DNA of 37,628 nucleotides from Lutibacter sp. B1 (GCF_012524075.1 NZ_JAAZUI010000024.1:1-37628); one strand, 5' to 3'. Positions 1 to 8,434 are shown, counted from the stretch's first letter. Notes: generated by a model from the sequence alone, not told the origin. Translations and numbers: made by a program.

Positions 1-108
1 TATTTCAATAACATCTTTACTGCATTAATAGCTTATAATTTTAAAGACAAAAAACCTTCTCTTAAAAATAATTTTGTGGATACTAAGCAACTTTATTTAT
101 CTTTTTAG
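1..108 (+). CDS. C-terminal end of an unidentified protein (partial)
   Basis: Frame 1 is open from the window edge to a TAG at 106-108 and gives a 35-residue tail containing IFTALIAYNF and ending TKQLYLSF. The gene starts outside the window and converges on the amidohydrolase gene, with only 11 bp between the two stop codons. The tail is too short to assign. A TALIAY-like hydrophobic stretch is reminiscent of the C-terminal part of some DDE transposases, but that is a loose resemblance and not a call. A chance open frame is possible because it is short and AT-rich. Confidence 0.35.
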   Translation, partial: YFNNIFTALIAYNFKDKKPSLKNNFVDTKQLYLSF

Positions 109-119
109 TTATATCGAAC

Positions 120-1478
120 TCACGTTAAATTATATGTTTTGTTGTGTAAAGAAAGTGTATAATTGCCAGAAATGTTTTTTGTATTTATATTATTGATCAC
201 ATTTTTACTTCCTAAAACCCAGTTTTCATAAATAACAGTCTCTTTATCAAAAATTTCTCCTGAAGTAATTAAAAAATTGGCATAACTTCCTTTTTGTAAA
301 GTACCTATTTCATTAGATTTTCCTAAAATATTTGCAGGAACGGTTGTTAATGCTTTCAGAGCTTCAGTTTTATTAAAACCATAAGCAAATGCTTTTTGTA
401 AATTTTTATTAAAATCGGAAATAGATTTTAATTGATGTGTAGTTAAAGAAAAAGGAACACCATTTTTATTTAAAACGTGTAAATTTGATGGCTCTTGATT
501 CCATTTTCTTAAATCACTTAAAGCAATTTCACTTGCTAAAAATGGATCACTAACATCATAAGCTTTTTTAAAATTAACAGGTATAATATACGTTGCTTTT
601 GTAGCTTTAATTTCTTCAATATTTTCGTACTCGTCACCACCACCTAAAATAATGTATTGTATACCAAATTCATCTCCAATTTTATCTGCTCTAAAATCAT
701 TTTGTTTGCTGTTTGCTTCAAAAATTTGAACTAAATTTTTATTATTTAGGAAGGCTTCTAAAGTTAAATCTTTATTTTTAGATAATCCTTTCGAATACCA
801 ATCAGCATCATTATATACCTGTTTAATCAATGCTATAGACCCCATTAATGAATTAGGGTAAGCTTGTTTAGAAAGTGCACTGCGGCTAAAAGATAAGTAT
901 TGAGCAGATTTTTCATCTAAAATTCGGTAATTATTTGTTGTGATAGGATTTAAAGCAACCAAAATACCGTTTCCTCTAATAATGCCATCTTGCAAATGAG
1001 TATTTACAGTTCCAAAACCAGCGCTTAACAACTCTTTAGCTCTTTTGTTATCAAATTTAAATTCTGACAAAGCATTGGTTTGAGCTTTTATATGGTCATT
1101 CCAGTAATATCCGTCTTTTTCAGTATCATATTGTGGTTTACCACCAAAAAAACTGCTTCTTGGTACAGCTTTGGGTTTTTCAATACCAAAATCAGAATAA
1201 ACATCTATAAAAGAAGGATACATATAATTACCGTTTAAATCGATAATTTTAGATTCGGAAGGTATTTTAACAGATGATCCTACCTCAATTATTTTTCCAT
1301 CTTTTATTAGTAAAGTTCCTTTTTCAATGAAAATAGAGGGCGTAACCTGAATTTTAGCATTGATAAATGCATAAATTGTGTTTTCGGTAGTTTTCACTTC
1401 TGTATTAACAGGAAAATATTCTTGAGAATTAGCAGTAAAGAATATTAGTGAAAAAAAACATAAAAGTGTTTTTCTCAT
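120..1478 (-). CDS. Amidohydrolase-family secreted protein, apparently only the N-terminal half
   Basis: The 452-residue product starts with a signal peptide (residues 1-18, MRKTLLCFFSLIFFTANS) and then shows the N-terminal beta-sandwich and barrel of the imidazolonepropionase-like amidohydrolase superfamily, with a C-terminal GTLQKGSYANFLI segment. Where active members carry the metal-binding HxH after strand 1 (PGLIDxHxH) this one reads YPSFIDVYSDFG, so that pair of histidines is missing. From knowledge of the family, flavobacterial relatives are about 1000 residues long and have two such halves, with the intact metal site in the second. Here translation stops right after HNKTYNLT, about where the linker to the second half begins. 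The upstream neighbour on the same strand is DUF3810. Family assignment is solid; the truncation is inferred from remembered family length. Confidence 0.75.
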   Translation of the reverse strand: MRKTLLCFFSLIFFTANSQEYFPVNTEVKTTENTIYAFINAKIQVTPSIFIEKGTLLIKDGKIIEVGSSVKIPSESKIIDLNGNYMYPSFIDVYSDFGIEKPKAVPRSSFFGGKPQYDTEKDGYYWNDHIKAQTNALSEFKFDNKRAKELLSAGFGTVNTHLQDGIIRGNGILVALNPITTNNYRILDEKSAQYLSFSRSALSKQAYPNSLMGSIALIKQVYNDADWYSKGLSKNKDLTLEAFLNNKNLVQIFEANSKQNDFRADKIGDEFGIQYIILGGGDEYENIEEIKATKATYIIPVNFKKAYDVSDPFLASEIALSDLRKWNQEPSNLHVLNKNGVPFSLTTHQLKSISDFNKNLQKAFAYGFNKTEALKALTTVPANILGKSNEIGTLQKGSYANFLITSGEIFDKETVIYENWVLGSKNVINNINTKNISGNYTLSLHNKTYNLT

Positions 1479-1633
1479 ATTTGGTTAGATTTTAATTTTA
1501 GGTAAATTTAAACTTATGTATTAAGTAATTGTTATATATGTAATGATTTAACAAAATTTTAAGAAATACAAAAGAATAAATCTGTTAATTGTTGTGAAAA
1601 AAATAATTTTAATGAAGTTTTATTGGGTAAAAT

Positions 1634-2713
1634 TCAAAAAGATTCAGGGTATTTTTTTTGGTAATTAATTAATAGTGAAATCATTTTATTATAGCTTTGA
1701 ACACCATCTTTTTGTTTATTGGCTTTTAAGTACATATTATATGTTTTCCAAATGTATGGTTCAATAGGATTTTGATATTTTTTTGCATATTTTTTATGAT
1801 CTTCAAAATCTTTTAAAATTCCTTTATTTAAATTTTTATACAATTCTTTAAATTGGGTAGAATCTCTCAAATATAAATCTCTTAAAGAGTAGTTTAGTGC
1901 AGCCTTGTATCCCGAGTATCTGAAATACGGATTACTATTGTTTGCAGCAACTAAAAATCCTATAAAATTTGCTTCATTTTCTGCTGCATATCCAACCTGA
2001 TGAGCAATTTCATGACAACTTATAGCCGGAGTACTGGTTTTTGGGATTAATGAATTTACTTGTGCTTCACCAGTTAATGGATTTATATAACCACCTGTTC
2101 CCATATAACTTTGCAAAGTGCTTATTAGTGAACTTTTTATAGAAGGTTTAGGGTATTTTAATTTAAAAATTTCAGTAGTTAAATGGTTGTAGCTTTTTGA
2201 AGCGATAGAGTAAATTTCTTTATGATTATAAGGAATAGTAACTTTTATTGTATCAGAATTTGTAATTTGAACCTGTGCTTTATTTGTTTTTTCAATTAGC
2301 TTTTTAGTTAGATATTTTACATCTTCGGTAGTATAATCAGGAGCATTTAGATCTAAACTTTCTTTTAAAGGAACTCTAAAATAATTTAATCCCCAAAACA
2401 GATAAAAAAAGAAAAATAGTACAGAAATATATGCGCCAACTTTAAAAAAAGTGTCTTTAAGGTTAAACTTTTTTGTTTTAATTATTTGGTAGATATTTTT
2501 AACAATAAAAAGAAAAAACAGTACTAATAAAATATCTCCAATTGAAAAGGGAATCCACCCTAAAAAAAGTCGTAAAAATTTAGAAATATAAATATACAAT
2601 CCGTTTGAATAATATTTCTCAATAAAAATAGGGTATTGGGCTAAAATTTGGATAAATGCCCATTGCATTACTAAAATAAGCATAAGAATTTTGTAGATTT
2701 TTTTACGTTCCAT
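1634..2713 (-). CDS. DUF3810 family membrane protein with an HExxH motif
   Basis: The 359-residue protein has three hydrophobic segments near the N-terminus (about residues 8-26, 47-70 and 90-110) followed by a soluble domain. The soluble part contains CHEIAHQVGYAAENEANF, where H234-E235-I-A-H238 is a zincin-type HExxH and the following glutamate-rich EAN is a plausible third-ligand region. This matches the DUF3810 family of Bacteroidota. A membrane-anchored zinc metallopeptidase is therefore likely, but no substrate is known. It lies 155 bp upstream of the amidohydrolase on the same strand. A CAAAAATA on the + strand at 2718-2725 (TATTTTTG on the coding strand) sits only 5 bp from the ATG, which would imply a nearly leaderless transcript if it is the promoter. 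Confidence 0.85.
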   Translation of the reverse strand: MERKKIYKILMLILVMQWAFIQILAQYPIFIEKYYSNGLYIYISKFLRLFLGWIPFSIGDILLVLFFLFIVKNIYQIIKTKKFNLKDTFFKVGAYISVLFFFFYLFWGLNYFRVPLKESLDLNAPDYTTEDVKYLTKKLIEKTNKAQVQITNSDTIKVTIPYNHKEIYSIASKSYNHLTTEIFKLKYPKPSIKSSLISTLQSYMGTGGYINPLTGEAQVNSLIPKTSTPAISCHEIAHQVGYAAENEANFIGFLVAANNSNPYFRYSGYKAALNYSLRDLYLRDSTQFKELYKNLNKGILKDFEDHKKYAKKYQNPIEPYIWKTYNMYLKANKQKDGVQSYNKMISLLINYQKKYPESF

Positions 2714-3003
2714 AAACCAAAAATAGCAAAATAAAATCCATAAAAATGAGTTTGAAAATTTATTAACAAATTTGGGTTACTTGTCAACACAAATTGTGTA
2801 AAAATAAAATTAATGAATGGATGGATAATTTATTTTTTAAAATCTACATTTGCTTTTATTATAAAATTACCTAAATTTTAAGGTGTCTTTATTAATAAAA
2901 AAAATTGTTATTTATTTATATAATTTATTAATTTTTTTAAGTTGATAGATGTGTTTTATTGTGTAATTAAATAATTTGTAATAGATATTAAAATTAAAGT
3001 AGC

Positions 3004-4527
3004 GTGAAAAATTTGCAGCCCATACCATCAAAAAGTTTTAAAAAAAGTACTGTTATAAACCTTGAAAAAGGTAAAATACCACCGCAGGCACTTGATTTAG
3101 AGGAAGCGGTTTTGGGTGCTATGATGATTGATAAAAAAGGAGTTGATGATGTTATTGATATATTGCATCCTGAAGTTTTTTACAAAGAAGCACATCAATT
3201 AATTTACGAAGCAATTTACACGTTATTTCAAAATTCTGAACCTATTGATTTAAGAACTGTTGCAAATCAGTTAAAAAAGTCAGGCTATTTAGAAGCCGCA
3301 GGAGGCGATTTTTATTTAATCGGTTTAACTCAAAAAGTAGCTTCAACTGCGCATATTGAATTTCATGCGCGTATAATTCTTCAAAAATACATTCAACGTA
3401 AATTAATTTCAATTTCTTCTGAAATTATTGAAGAAGCGTATGATGAAACCATTGATGTTTTTGATTTGTTGGATGATGCCGAATCTAAATTATTTGAAGT
3501 AACTCAAGGAAACTTAAAAAAAGGTTCTGAAGATGCTCAAGGACTTGTTACGCAGGCAATAAAGAAAATTCAAGAAATATCAAATAAGCAGGGTATGAGT
3601 GGTATAGCAACCGGTTTTACTCGTTTAGATGAGTTGACATCGGGTTGGCAACCTTCCGATTTAATTATTTTAGCTGCGCGTCCCGGTATGGGAAAAACAG
3701 CGTTTGTAATGTCTATGGCAAAAAATATGGCTATAGATTTTGATGAACCTGTTGCCATTTTTTCATTAGAAATGTCATCAGTTCAGTTAATTACTCGTAT
3801 GATCTCAAGTGAAACAGGAATTTCATCTGGTAAATTGAGAAAAGGAAATTTAGAACCACATGAATGGGAGCAATTGAATGTGAAGGTTAAAAATTTATCA
3901 AAAGCACCTATTTTTATTGATGACACACCTTCATTATCAATTTTCGATTTAAGAGCAAAAGCTCGTCGTTTAGCGTCACAACACGGTATAAAAGTTATAG
4001 TTATTGATTATTTACAGTTGATGACCGCCGGAACTTCTCAAAAAGGAGGAGGTAATAGAGAACAGGAAATTTCAACCATTTCGCGTAACTTAAAAGCATT
4101 AGCAAAAGAATTAAGTATCCCTGTAATTGCACTTTCACAGTTATCTCGTGCTGTTGAAACTCGTGGTGGTAGTAAAAGACCTTTATTGTCCGATTTACGT
4201 GAATCCGGAGCTATTGAACAAGATGCTGATATTGTTTCCTTTATCTACCGCCCTGAATATTATGGGCATACAGAATGGGATGATGAAGAACGTACACCTT
4301 GTGAAGGGCAAGCAGAATTTATTGTTGCAAAACATAGAAATGGTGGATTGGATAATATCCGACTTAAATTTACGGGTCATTTAGCGCAATTCAGTAATTT
4401 AGATGAAGATTTTGGAAATGAATTTCATTCTAAAATGAATGCAATTCATGAGAGTAATATACCTACTGCTGAAGATGCTTTTGGAACACCGGATGAGAAT
4501 TTAGATGATGGAGATGTTCCATTCTAA
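3004..4527 (+). CDS. dnaB: Replicative DNA helicase DnaB
   Basis: The 507-residue product is the hexameric helicase that unwinds the chromosome at the replication fork and binds primase. The N-terminal DnaB domain covers about residues 25-130 (PPQALDLEEAVLGAMMIDKK) and the RecA-like domain about 195-465. Walker A is AARPGMGKT at 224-232, Walker B ends in VIVIDYLQL around D335, and the SQLSRAVETRGG loop and the LRESGAIEQDAD motif are present. The start is a GTG. It is kept because the conserved N-terminal ISLEKGKIPPQA-type segment lies immediately after it, and the first in-frame ATG (3121) would delete part of the N-terminal domain. The 290 bp upstream are very AT-rich; TACATTTG at 2845-2852 is a possible -7 element, far from the start. 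The next gene follows after 40 bp and is probably co-transcribed. Confidence 0.97.
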   Translation: MKNLQPIPSKSFKKSTVINLEKGKIPPQALDLEEAVLGAMMIDKKGVDDVIDILHPEVFYKEAHQLIYEAIYTLFQNSEPIDLRTVANQLKKSGYLEAAGGDFYLIGLTQKVASTAHIEFHARIILQKYIQRKLISISSEIIEEAYDETIDVFDLLDDAESKLFEVTQGNLKKGSEDAQGLVTQAIKKIQEISNKQGMSGIATGFTRLDELTSGWQPSDLIILAARPGMGKTAFVMSMAKNMAIDFDEPVAIFSLEMSSVQLITRMISSETGISSGKLRKGNLEPHEWEQLNVKVKNLSKAPIFIDDTPSLSIFDLRAKARRLASQHGIKVIVIDYLQLMTAGTSQKGGGNREQEISTISRNLKALAKELSIPVIALSQLSRAVETRGGSKRPLLSDLRESGAIEQDADIVSFIYRPEYYGHTEWDDEERTPCEGQAEFIVAKHRNGGLDNIRLKFTGHLAQFSNLDEDFGNEFHSKMNAIHESNIPTAEDAFGTPDENLDDGDVPF

Positions 4528-4567
4528 AAAATAATATTTAATACAATATCATAAACAAAAAATTTCA

Positions 4568-5827
4568 ATGTTAAAAAATGCTTTGATATTGCTGTTATTG
4601 CTTTTTTCACATTCAATTTATGCATCATTCATATTAATTCCTATGGATGATGTTACGCAAACAAATCATTTAAAAGCTTACGGAATCACATATTGGTCTT
4701 TACAACAAGGTAATTCAGCAAAATGGTTGTTAAATTACGAAGGAGGTTCTTTTTTGTTGGAAGATAATGAAGCTACTCGTAACGAGTGTAAAATTAGAGG
4801 TGTAACATTTCAAATAATTTCTGATACACAGGCTGTGAAGTTACTTGAAGAAATAAGCAGCCCTTCAAAAAATATGGAAGCTGTTATTTTGGAAAAAGCA
4901 CCTAAAATTGCAGTATATTCTCCAAAAGATAAAATGCCATGGGATGATGCAGTTACTATGGTTTTAACTTATGCCGAAATTCCTTTTGATGTAATTTATG
5001 ATGAAGAAGTTCTAGAAGAAAAACTTTTGTTATATGAATGGTTACACTTACATCATGAAGATTTTACGGGGCAATTTGGTAAATTTTATGGAGCATACCG
5101 TACAGCACCTTGGTATATCGAACAAAAAAAAGCTGCAGAAGAATTATCTAAAAGATTAGGTTTTAGTAAAGTTTCTGAAGAAAAATTGGCTGTAGCCATT
5201 AAAATACGCGATTTTGTAATTGGTGGTGGCTTTATGTTTGCAATGTGCTCTGCAACAGATAGTTTTGATATAGCACTTTCTGCTGAAGGAGTTGATATTT
5301 GCGAAACTATGTTTGATGGTGATCCTTCGGAGGTAGATTATCAAAATAAAATTGATTACAATAAAACATTTGCTTTTAAAGATTTTACTTTAGTTAGAAA
5401 TCCGGTAGAATACGAGTTTTCAACAATTGATATGACACGTAAAAGAGATGTAGTTAGAACATCTGATTATTTTTCTTTACAACAATATTCGGCAAAATGG
5501 GATCCTATTCCAACAATGCTATGTCAAAATCATACTCAGTTGATAAAAGGTTTTATGGGGCAAACTACGGCATTTGATAGAGATGAAATTAAGTCTAATA
5601 TACTGGTTATGGGTGAAATGAAATCGAATAGAGAGGCAAGGTATATACATGGAGTTAAAGGTAAAGGCATGTTTACTTTTTATGGAGGCCATGATCCTGA
5701 AGATTATCAGCATAAAGTAGGTGACCCAAAAACGGAGCTCGATTTATATCCAAATTCTCCGGGCTATCGTTTAATTTTAAATAATGTGTTGTTTCCTGCA
5801 GCCAAAAAGAAAAAACAAAAAACATAA
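4568..5827 (+). CDS. Secreted conserved protein often mislabelled asparagine synthetase B
   Basis: The 419-residue protein begins with a signal peptide (about residues 1-20, ending SIYAS) and is otherwise hydrophilic. Very similar proteins follow dnaB in many Flavobacteriia and carry the database name asparagine synthetase B. Neither the N-terminal Cys of class II glutamine amidotransferases nor an ATP-pyrophosphatase PP-loop (SGGxDS) is visible, so that name is unsupported. Conserved-looking stretches include PWDDAVTMVLTYAEIPFDV, LHLHHEDFTGQ, GGGFMFAMCSATDSFDIAL and FYGGHDPEDYQHKVGDP. The GGGFMFAMCS segment, with its Cys, recalls a class I glutaminase-like nucleophile elbow, which is only an inference. 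The C-terminus is a basic KKKKQKT tail. Confidence 0.85.
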   Translation: MLKNALILLLLLFSHSIYASFILIPMDDVTQTNHLKAYGITYWSLQQGNSAKWLLNYEGGSFLLEDNEATRNECKIRGVTFQIISDTQAVKLLEEISSPSKNMEAVILEKAPKIAVYSPKDKMPWDDAVTMVLTYAEIPFDVIYDEEVLEEKLLLYEWLHLHHEDFTGQFGKFYGAYRTAPWYIEQKKAAEELSKRLGFSKVSEEKLAVAIKIRDFVIGGGFMFAMCSATDSFDIALSAEGVDICETMFDGDPSEVDYQNKIDYNKTFAFKDFTLVRNPVEYEFSTIDMTRKRDVVRTSDYFSLQQYSAKWDPIPTMLCQNHTQLIKGFMGQTTAFDRDEIKSNILVMGEMKSNREARYIHGVKGKGMFTFYGGHDPEDYQHKVGDPKTELDLYPNSPGYRLILNNVLFPAAKKKKQKT

Positions 5828-5885
5828 TATCGTATTGGTATAAAATTTTAGTGATATTTTTTATGGTTTAAAAAATCAAATATGT

Positions 5886-5893
5886 TATTTTTG
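5886..5893 (+). promoter_or_regulatory. Candidate -7 promoter element of the transketolase gene
   Basis: TATTTTTG matches the Bacteroidota consensus TAnnTTTG exactly and lies 23 bp before the ATG. No clear -33 TTTG was found at the usual distance. Confidence 0.5.
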
Positions 5894-5916
5894 CTACTTA
5901 TAATAAAACCTAATAA

Positions 5917-6762
5917 ATGTCAACTACACAACAATTGCAAGACTTTGCTCAACAAGTTAGAAGAGATATTGTAAGAATGGTACATGCAGTACAATCTGGT
6001 CATCCAGGGGGTTCTTTAGGATGTAATGAATTTTTAACAGTTCTTTTTCAGGAAGTTATGGATTATTCAACAGACTTCTCTATGGATGGAAAAAATGAAG
6101 ATTTATTCTTTTTGTCAAACGGTCATATTTCGCCTGTGTATTATAGCGTTTTGGCTAGAAGCGGTTTTTTTCCGGTTGAAGAATTGGCAACTTTCAGAAA
6201 ATTAGGTTCACGTTTACAAGGTCATCCAACAACACATGAAGGTTTACCTGGTGTTAGAATGGCTTCAGGTTCCTTAGGACAAGGAATGAGTGTTGCTATT
6301 GGAGCTGCACAAGCTAAAAAAATGAATGGAGATTCAAAGTTAGTATTTTCATTACATGGTGATGGAGAGTTACAAGAAGGACAAAATTGGGAAGCTATTA
6401 TGTATGCTGCCGGTAAAAAAGTAGATAATTATATTGCTACCATAGATTATAATGGACAACAAATAGATGGTTCTACTAATGAAGTAATGCCTATGGGAGA
6501 CCTTAAAGCCAAATTTGAAGCTTTCGGATGGACTGTTTTAGATATTGCTAAAGGTAATGATATTGAGAGTATTAAAAAAGGTTTAGAGAAAGCCAAATCT
6601 TTAACAGGTAAAGGAAAACCTGTTTGTGTTTTACTACATACTGAAATGGGTAATGGAGTAGATTTTATGATGCATACACATGCGTGGCATGGTAAAGCAC
6701 CAAGTGATGCACAGTTAGAAAATGCTTTAAGTCAAAATCCTGTAACTTTGGGAGATTATTAA
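5917..6762 (+). CDS. Transketolase N-terminal (thiamine diphosphate-binding) subunit
   Basis: The 281-residue product corresponds to the first domain of transketolase, which carries the pyrophosphate and metal site for thiamine diphosphate in the non-oxidative pentose phosphate pathway. Visible motifs are SGHPGGSLGCNEFLTVLF near the N-terminus, NGHISPVYY, ASGSLGQGMSVAIGAA and the GDGELQEGQNWE cofactor motif at 148-159. It ends with the WHGKAP segment typical of split N-subunits, so the protein is complete rather than broken. In split systems a separate subunit of about 310 residues supplies the catalytic pyrimidine domain and is normally the next gene. Here a terminator and then a TetR gene follow, and no C-subunit occurs in the window. 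Confidence 0.93.
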   Translation: MSTTQQLQDFAQQVRRDIVRMVHAVQSGHPGGSLGCNEFLTVLFQEVMDYSTDFSMDGKNEDLFFLSNGHISPVYYSVLARSGFFPVEELATFRKLGSRLQGHPTTHEGLPGVRMASGSLGQGMSVAIGAAQAKKMNGDSKLVFSLHGDGELQEGQNWEAIMYAAGKKVDNYIATIDYNGQQIDGSTNEVMPMGDLKAKFEAFGWTVLDIAKGNDIESIKKGLEKAKSLTGKGKPVCVLLHTEMGNGVDFMMHTHAWHGKAPSDAQLENALSQNPVTLGDY

Positions 6763-6790
6763 TTTATCAAAATTTGATAATTAAAATATT

Positions 6791-6828
6791 AAAAATAGTT
6801 GTAATGAAAGTTGCAACTATTTTTTTTG
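6791..6828 (+). terminator. Rho-independent terminator after the transketolase gene
   Basis: AAAAATAGTTG (6791-6801) pairs with CAACTATTTTT (6814-6824) across a 12-nt loop, and the T-run continues to 6827. The short distance to the stop codon shows that the transcript ends here. Confidence 0.8.
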
Positions 6829-6911
6829 TACAATATACTTTAAACAGGTGTTATTAAAAATTGTATAGAAACACTTCAATAGTTACTTTTTTTAAAATAA
6901 CTGATTAAAAT

Positions 6912-6944
6912 TTTGGTGTCTAAAAAAATAATCATGTATATTTA
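6912..6944 (+). promoter_or_regulatory. Candidate promoter of the TetR operon
   Basis: TTTG at 6912-6915 and TATATTTA at 6937-6944 are 21 bp apart, close to the Bacteroidota -33/-7 arrangement; the -7 box departs from TAnnTTTG only in its last base. The -33 TTTG belongs to TTTGGTGTCTAAA, which contains the same GTCTAA half-site as the operator next to the start codon. Confidence 0.45.
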
Positions 6945-6961
6945 CAGACTAAAATACATAA

Positions 6962-6978
6962 TTGGTCGAATAGTCTAA
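6962..6978 (+). promoter_or_regulatory. Candidate TetR autoregulatory operator
   Basis: TTGGTCGAATAGTCTAA is an imperfect palindrome with half-sites TTGGTC and TTAGAC (reverse of GTCTAA) around five bases. It ends two bases before the TetR ATG, about 18 bp downstream of the candidate -7 box. Related TAGACC/GGTCTA arms stand before the next gene. Binding by the adjacent TetR protein is inference. Confidence 0.45.
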
Positions 6979-6980
6979 AA

Positions 6981-7565
6981 ATGAAAAAAGATAAAATTAT
7001 CATTAGAGAAATCCTATTTTCTGCACAAGAGTTACTTCAAAGGTTTGGATTTGATAAAACAACAATGGCAGATATTGCAAAAAATGCAGGCAAAGGCAAA
7101 AGCACTTTATATCATTATTTTAAAAGTAAAGATGAAATTTTCAATCAGGTAATTAAAATGGAAATGGATACTCTTTTTCAAAAAGTAAAGAAAGCGGTTG
7201 ATCTTAAAGAAAATTGTAATGATAAATTAAAAGAATATATATTAATAAAGATAAAAACATTAAAAGAAAAAAGAAATCTATATCATTTTGCTATTCAAAC
7301 CGATACAGATTCACTAAATAAATTTATCTCTTTATTTAAAAAAAGATACGACAAAAAGGAAAAAGAAATTTTGAATGCTATTTTAGTTCAAGGTGTTGAA
7401 AATAAAGATTTGACAATTGAAAATGAGCGTATTGAACCATTATCAGAGCTAATAGTTTCTTGTATTAGGGGTATTGAATTTGATATTTTAACCAAGAATG
7501 AAATTAATAAATTATTTAACCAAGCAGATTTTTTAACAAATATAATAATAAAAGGGCTTCGTTAA
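6981..7565 (+). CDS. TetR/AcrR family transcriptional regulator
   Basis: The 194-residue protein has the N-terminal TetR helix-turn-helix: AQELLQRFGFDKTTMADIAK followed by AGKGKSTLYHYFKSKDEIF (about residues 12-55). The rest is a helical ligand-binding domain that is Lys/Glu-rich and has no recognisable ligand signature. The ATG directly follows a candidate operator. The acyltransferase gene begins 53 bp downstream with its own inverted repeat, so the regulator probably controls itself and the lipid genes behind it. TetR proteins next to acyltransferase and patatin genes often respond to acyl-CoA or fatty acids, which suggests but does not prove a lipid ligand. Confidence 0.93.
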   Translation: MKKDKIIIREILFSAQELLQRFGFDKTTMADIAKNAGKGKSTLYHYFKSKDEIFNQVIKMEMDTLFQKVKKAVDLKENCNDKLKEYILIKIKTLKEKRNLYHFAIQTDTDSLNKFISLFKKRYDKKEKEILNAILVQGVENKDLTIENERIEPLSELIVSCIRGIEFDILTKNEINKLFNQADFLTNIIIKGLR

Positions 7566-7582
7566 ATTTTTTTGATAATAAA

Positions 7583-7607
7583 TAGACCGTAAAACGAATT
7601 TGGTCTA
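7583..7607. promoter_or_regulatory. Inverted repeat TAGACC-N13-GGTCTA before the acyltransferase gene
   Basis: Perfect 6-bp arms at 7583-7588 and 7602-7607. The right arm lies within TTTGGTCTAAA, resembling TTTGGTGTCTAAA at 6912 and the operator at 6962. A probable second binding site of the TetR regulator, 12 bp before the next ATG. Confidence 0.45.
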
Positions 7608-7618
7608 AAGGTTTTGTG

Positions 7619-8419
7619 ATGAAATATATTAACATTGAAAATATAGTAGAAAATAGTAACTCAAAACTATTAAAAAGTCTTCCAAAATTTATAATCATAA
7701 TAATTGGTAATATAATAAGACAAGATGAGATAAATGATATTCTTTCAGAATTTGAAGATTATAAAGGCTTACCATTCTTAGAAAAAGTTATCGAAAAATT
7801 GAATTTAAATATTGAGATTAAAGGGATTGAAAATTTACCGGATAATAAAAAATCAATTTTTGTAGCAAATCATCCGTTTGGAATATTGGATGGATTAATT
7901 ATAACAAATATAGTAGGAAATAAATATGGTGAATTAAAAGCTATTGGTAATGATGCTTTTAAACATATACCGCAATTAGAACCACTCATTCTTAATATTG
8001 ATGTTTTTGATAAGAGTTCAAGAGAATATTACGAAAAGTTAAATGAGGCTTATGCTTCAAATATTCCAATAACACATTTTCCGGCAGGTTTTGTTTCAAG
8101 AATTTATAATAGAAAAATTCAAGATAAACAATGGGAGAAAAGTTTTGTGAAAAAAGCAATAGAAAATCAAAGAGATATTGTTCCCATACGCTTTGTTGGA
8201 AGAAACACTAGTTTGTTTTACTTCATTTTTATGGTAAGAAAATTATTATGTATACAAACAAATATTGAGCTAATTCTTTTACCGAGAGAACTGTTTAAAA
8301 AGAAAAATAAAACAATTAAAGTAAAAATATTGAAACCTGTTTCTTATAAATTTTTTGATAAATCACTTAATCATATAGAATGGGCTGAAAAAATTAAAAA
8401 TCAAGTATATAATAATTAA
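7619..8419 (+). CDS. Lysophospholipid acyltransferase-like protein (PlsC/OlsA-type)
   Basis: The 266-residue product has acyltransferase motif I as NHPFGILDG, in which H85 and D91 form the HX5D spacing seen in the hemolysin-like/OlsA branch rather than the HX4D of classical PlsC. Motif III appears as FPAGFVSR (154-161), and PIRFVGRNT resembles the later motif IV. A hydrophobic stretch near residues 20-34 could bury it in the membrane. Such enzymes transfer an acyl chain from ACP or CoA to a lyso-lipid. ATG 7619 is preferred over the GTG one codon earlier. The gene sits between the TetR gene and a glycosyltransferase (15-bp gap), in an operon whose last product is a lipase-like patatin. The exact acceptor cannot be told. 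Confidence 0.85.
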   Translation: MKYINIENIVENSNSKLLKSLPKFIIIIIGNIIRQDEINDILSEFEDYKGLPFLEKVIEKLNLNIEIKGIENLPDNKKSIFVANHPFGILDGLIITNIVGNKYGELKAIGNDAFKHIPQLEPLILNIDVFDKSSREYYEKLNEAYASNIPITHFPAGFVSRIYNRKIQDKQWEKSFVKKAIENQRDIVPIRFVGRNTSLFYFIFMVRKLLCIQTNIELILLPRELFKKKNKTIKVKILKPVSYKFFDKSLNHIEWAEKIKNQVYNN

Positions 8420-8434
8420 TAATAATCCAATATT

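Noticed and set aside
4568-5827. True asparagine synthetase B
   Set aside because: It has no N-terminal catalytic Cys, no SGGxDS PP-loop and a signal peptide.
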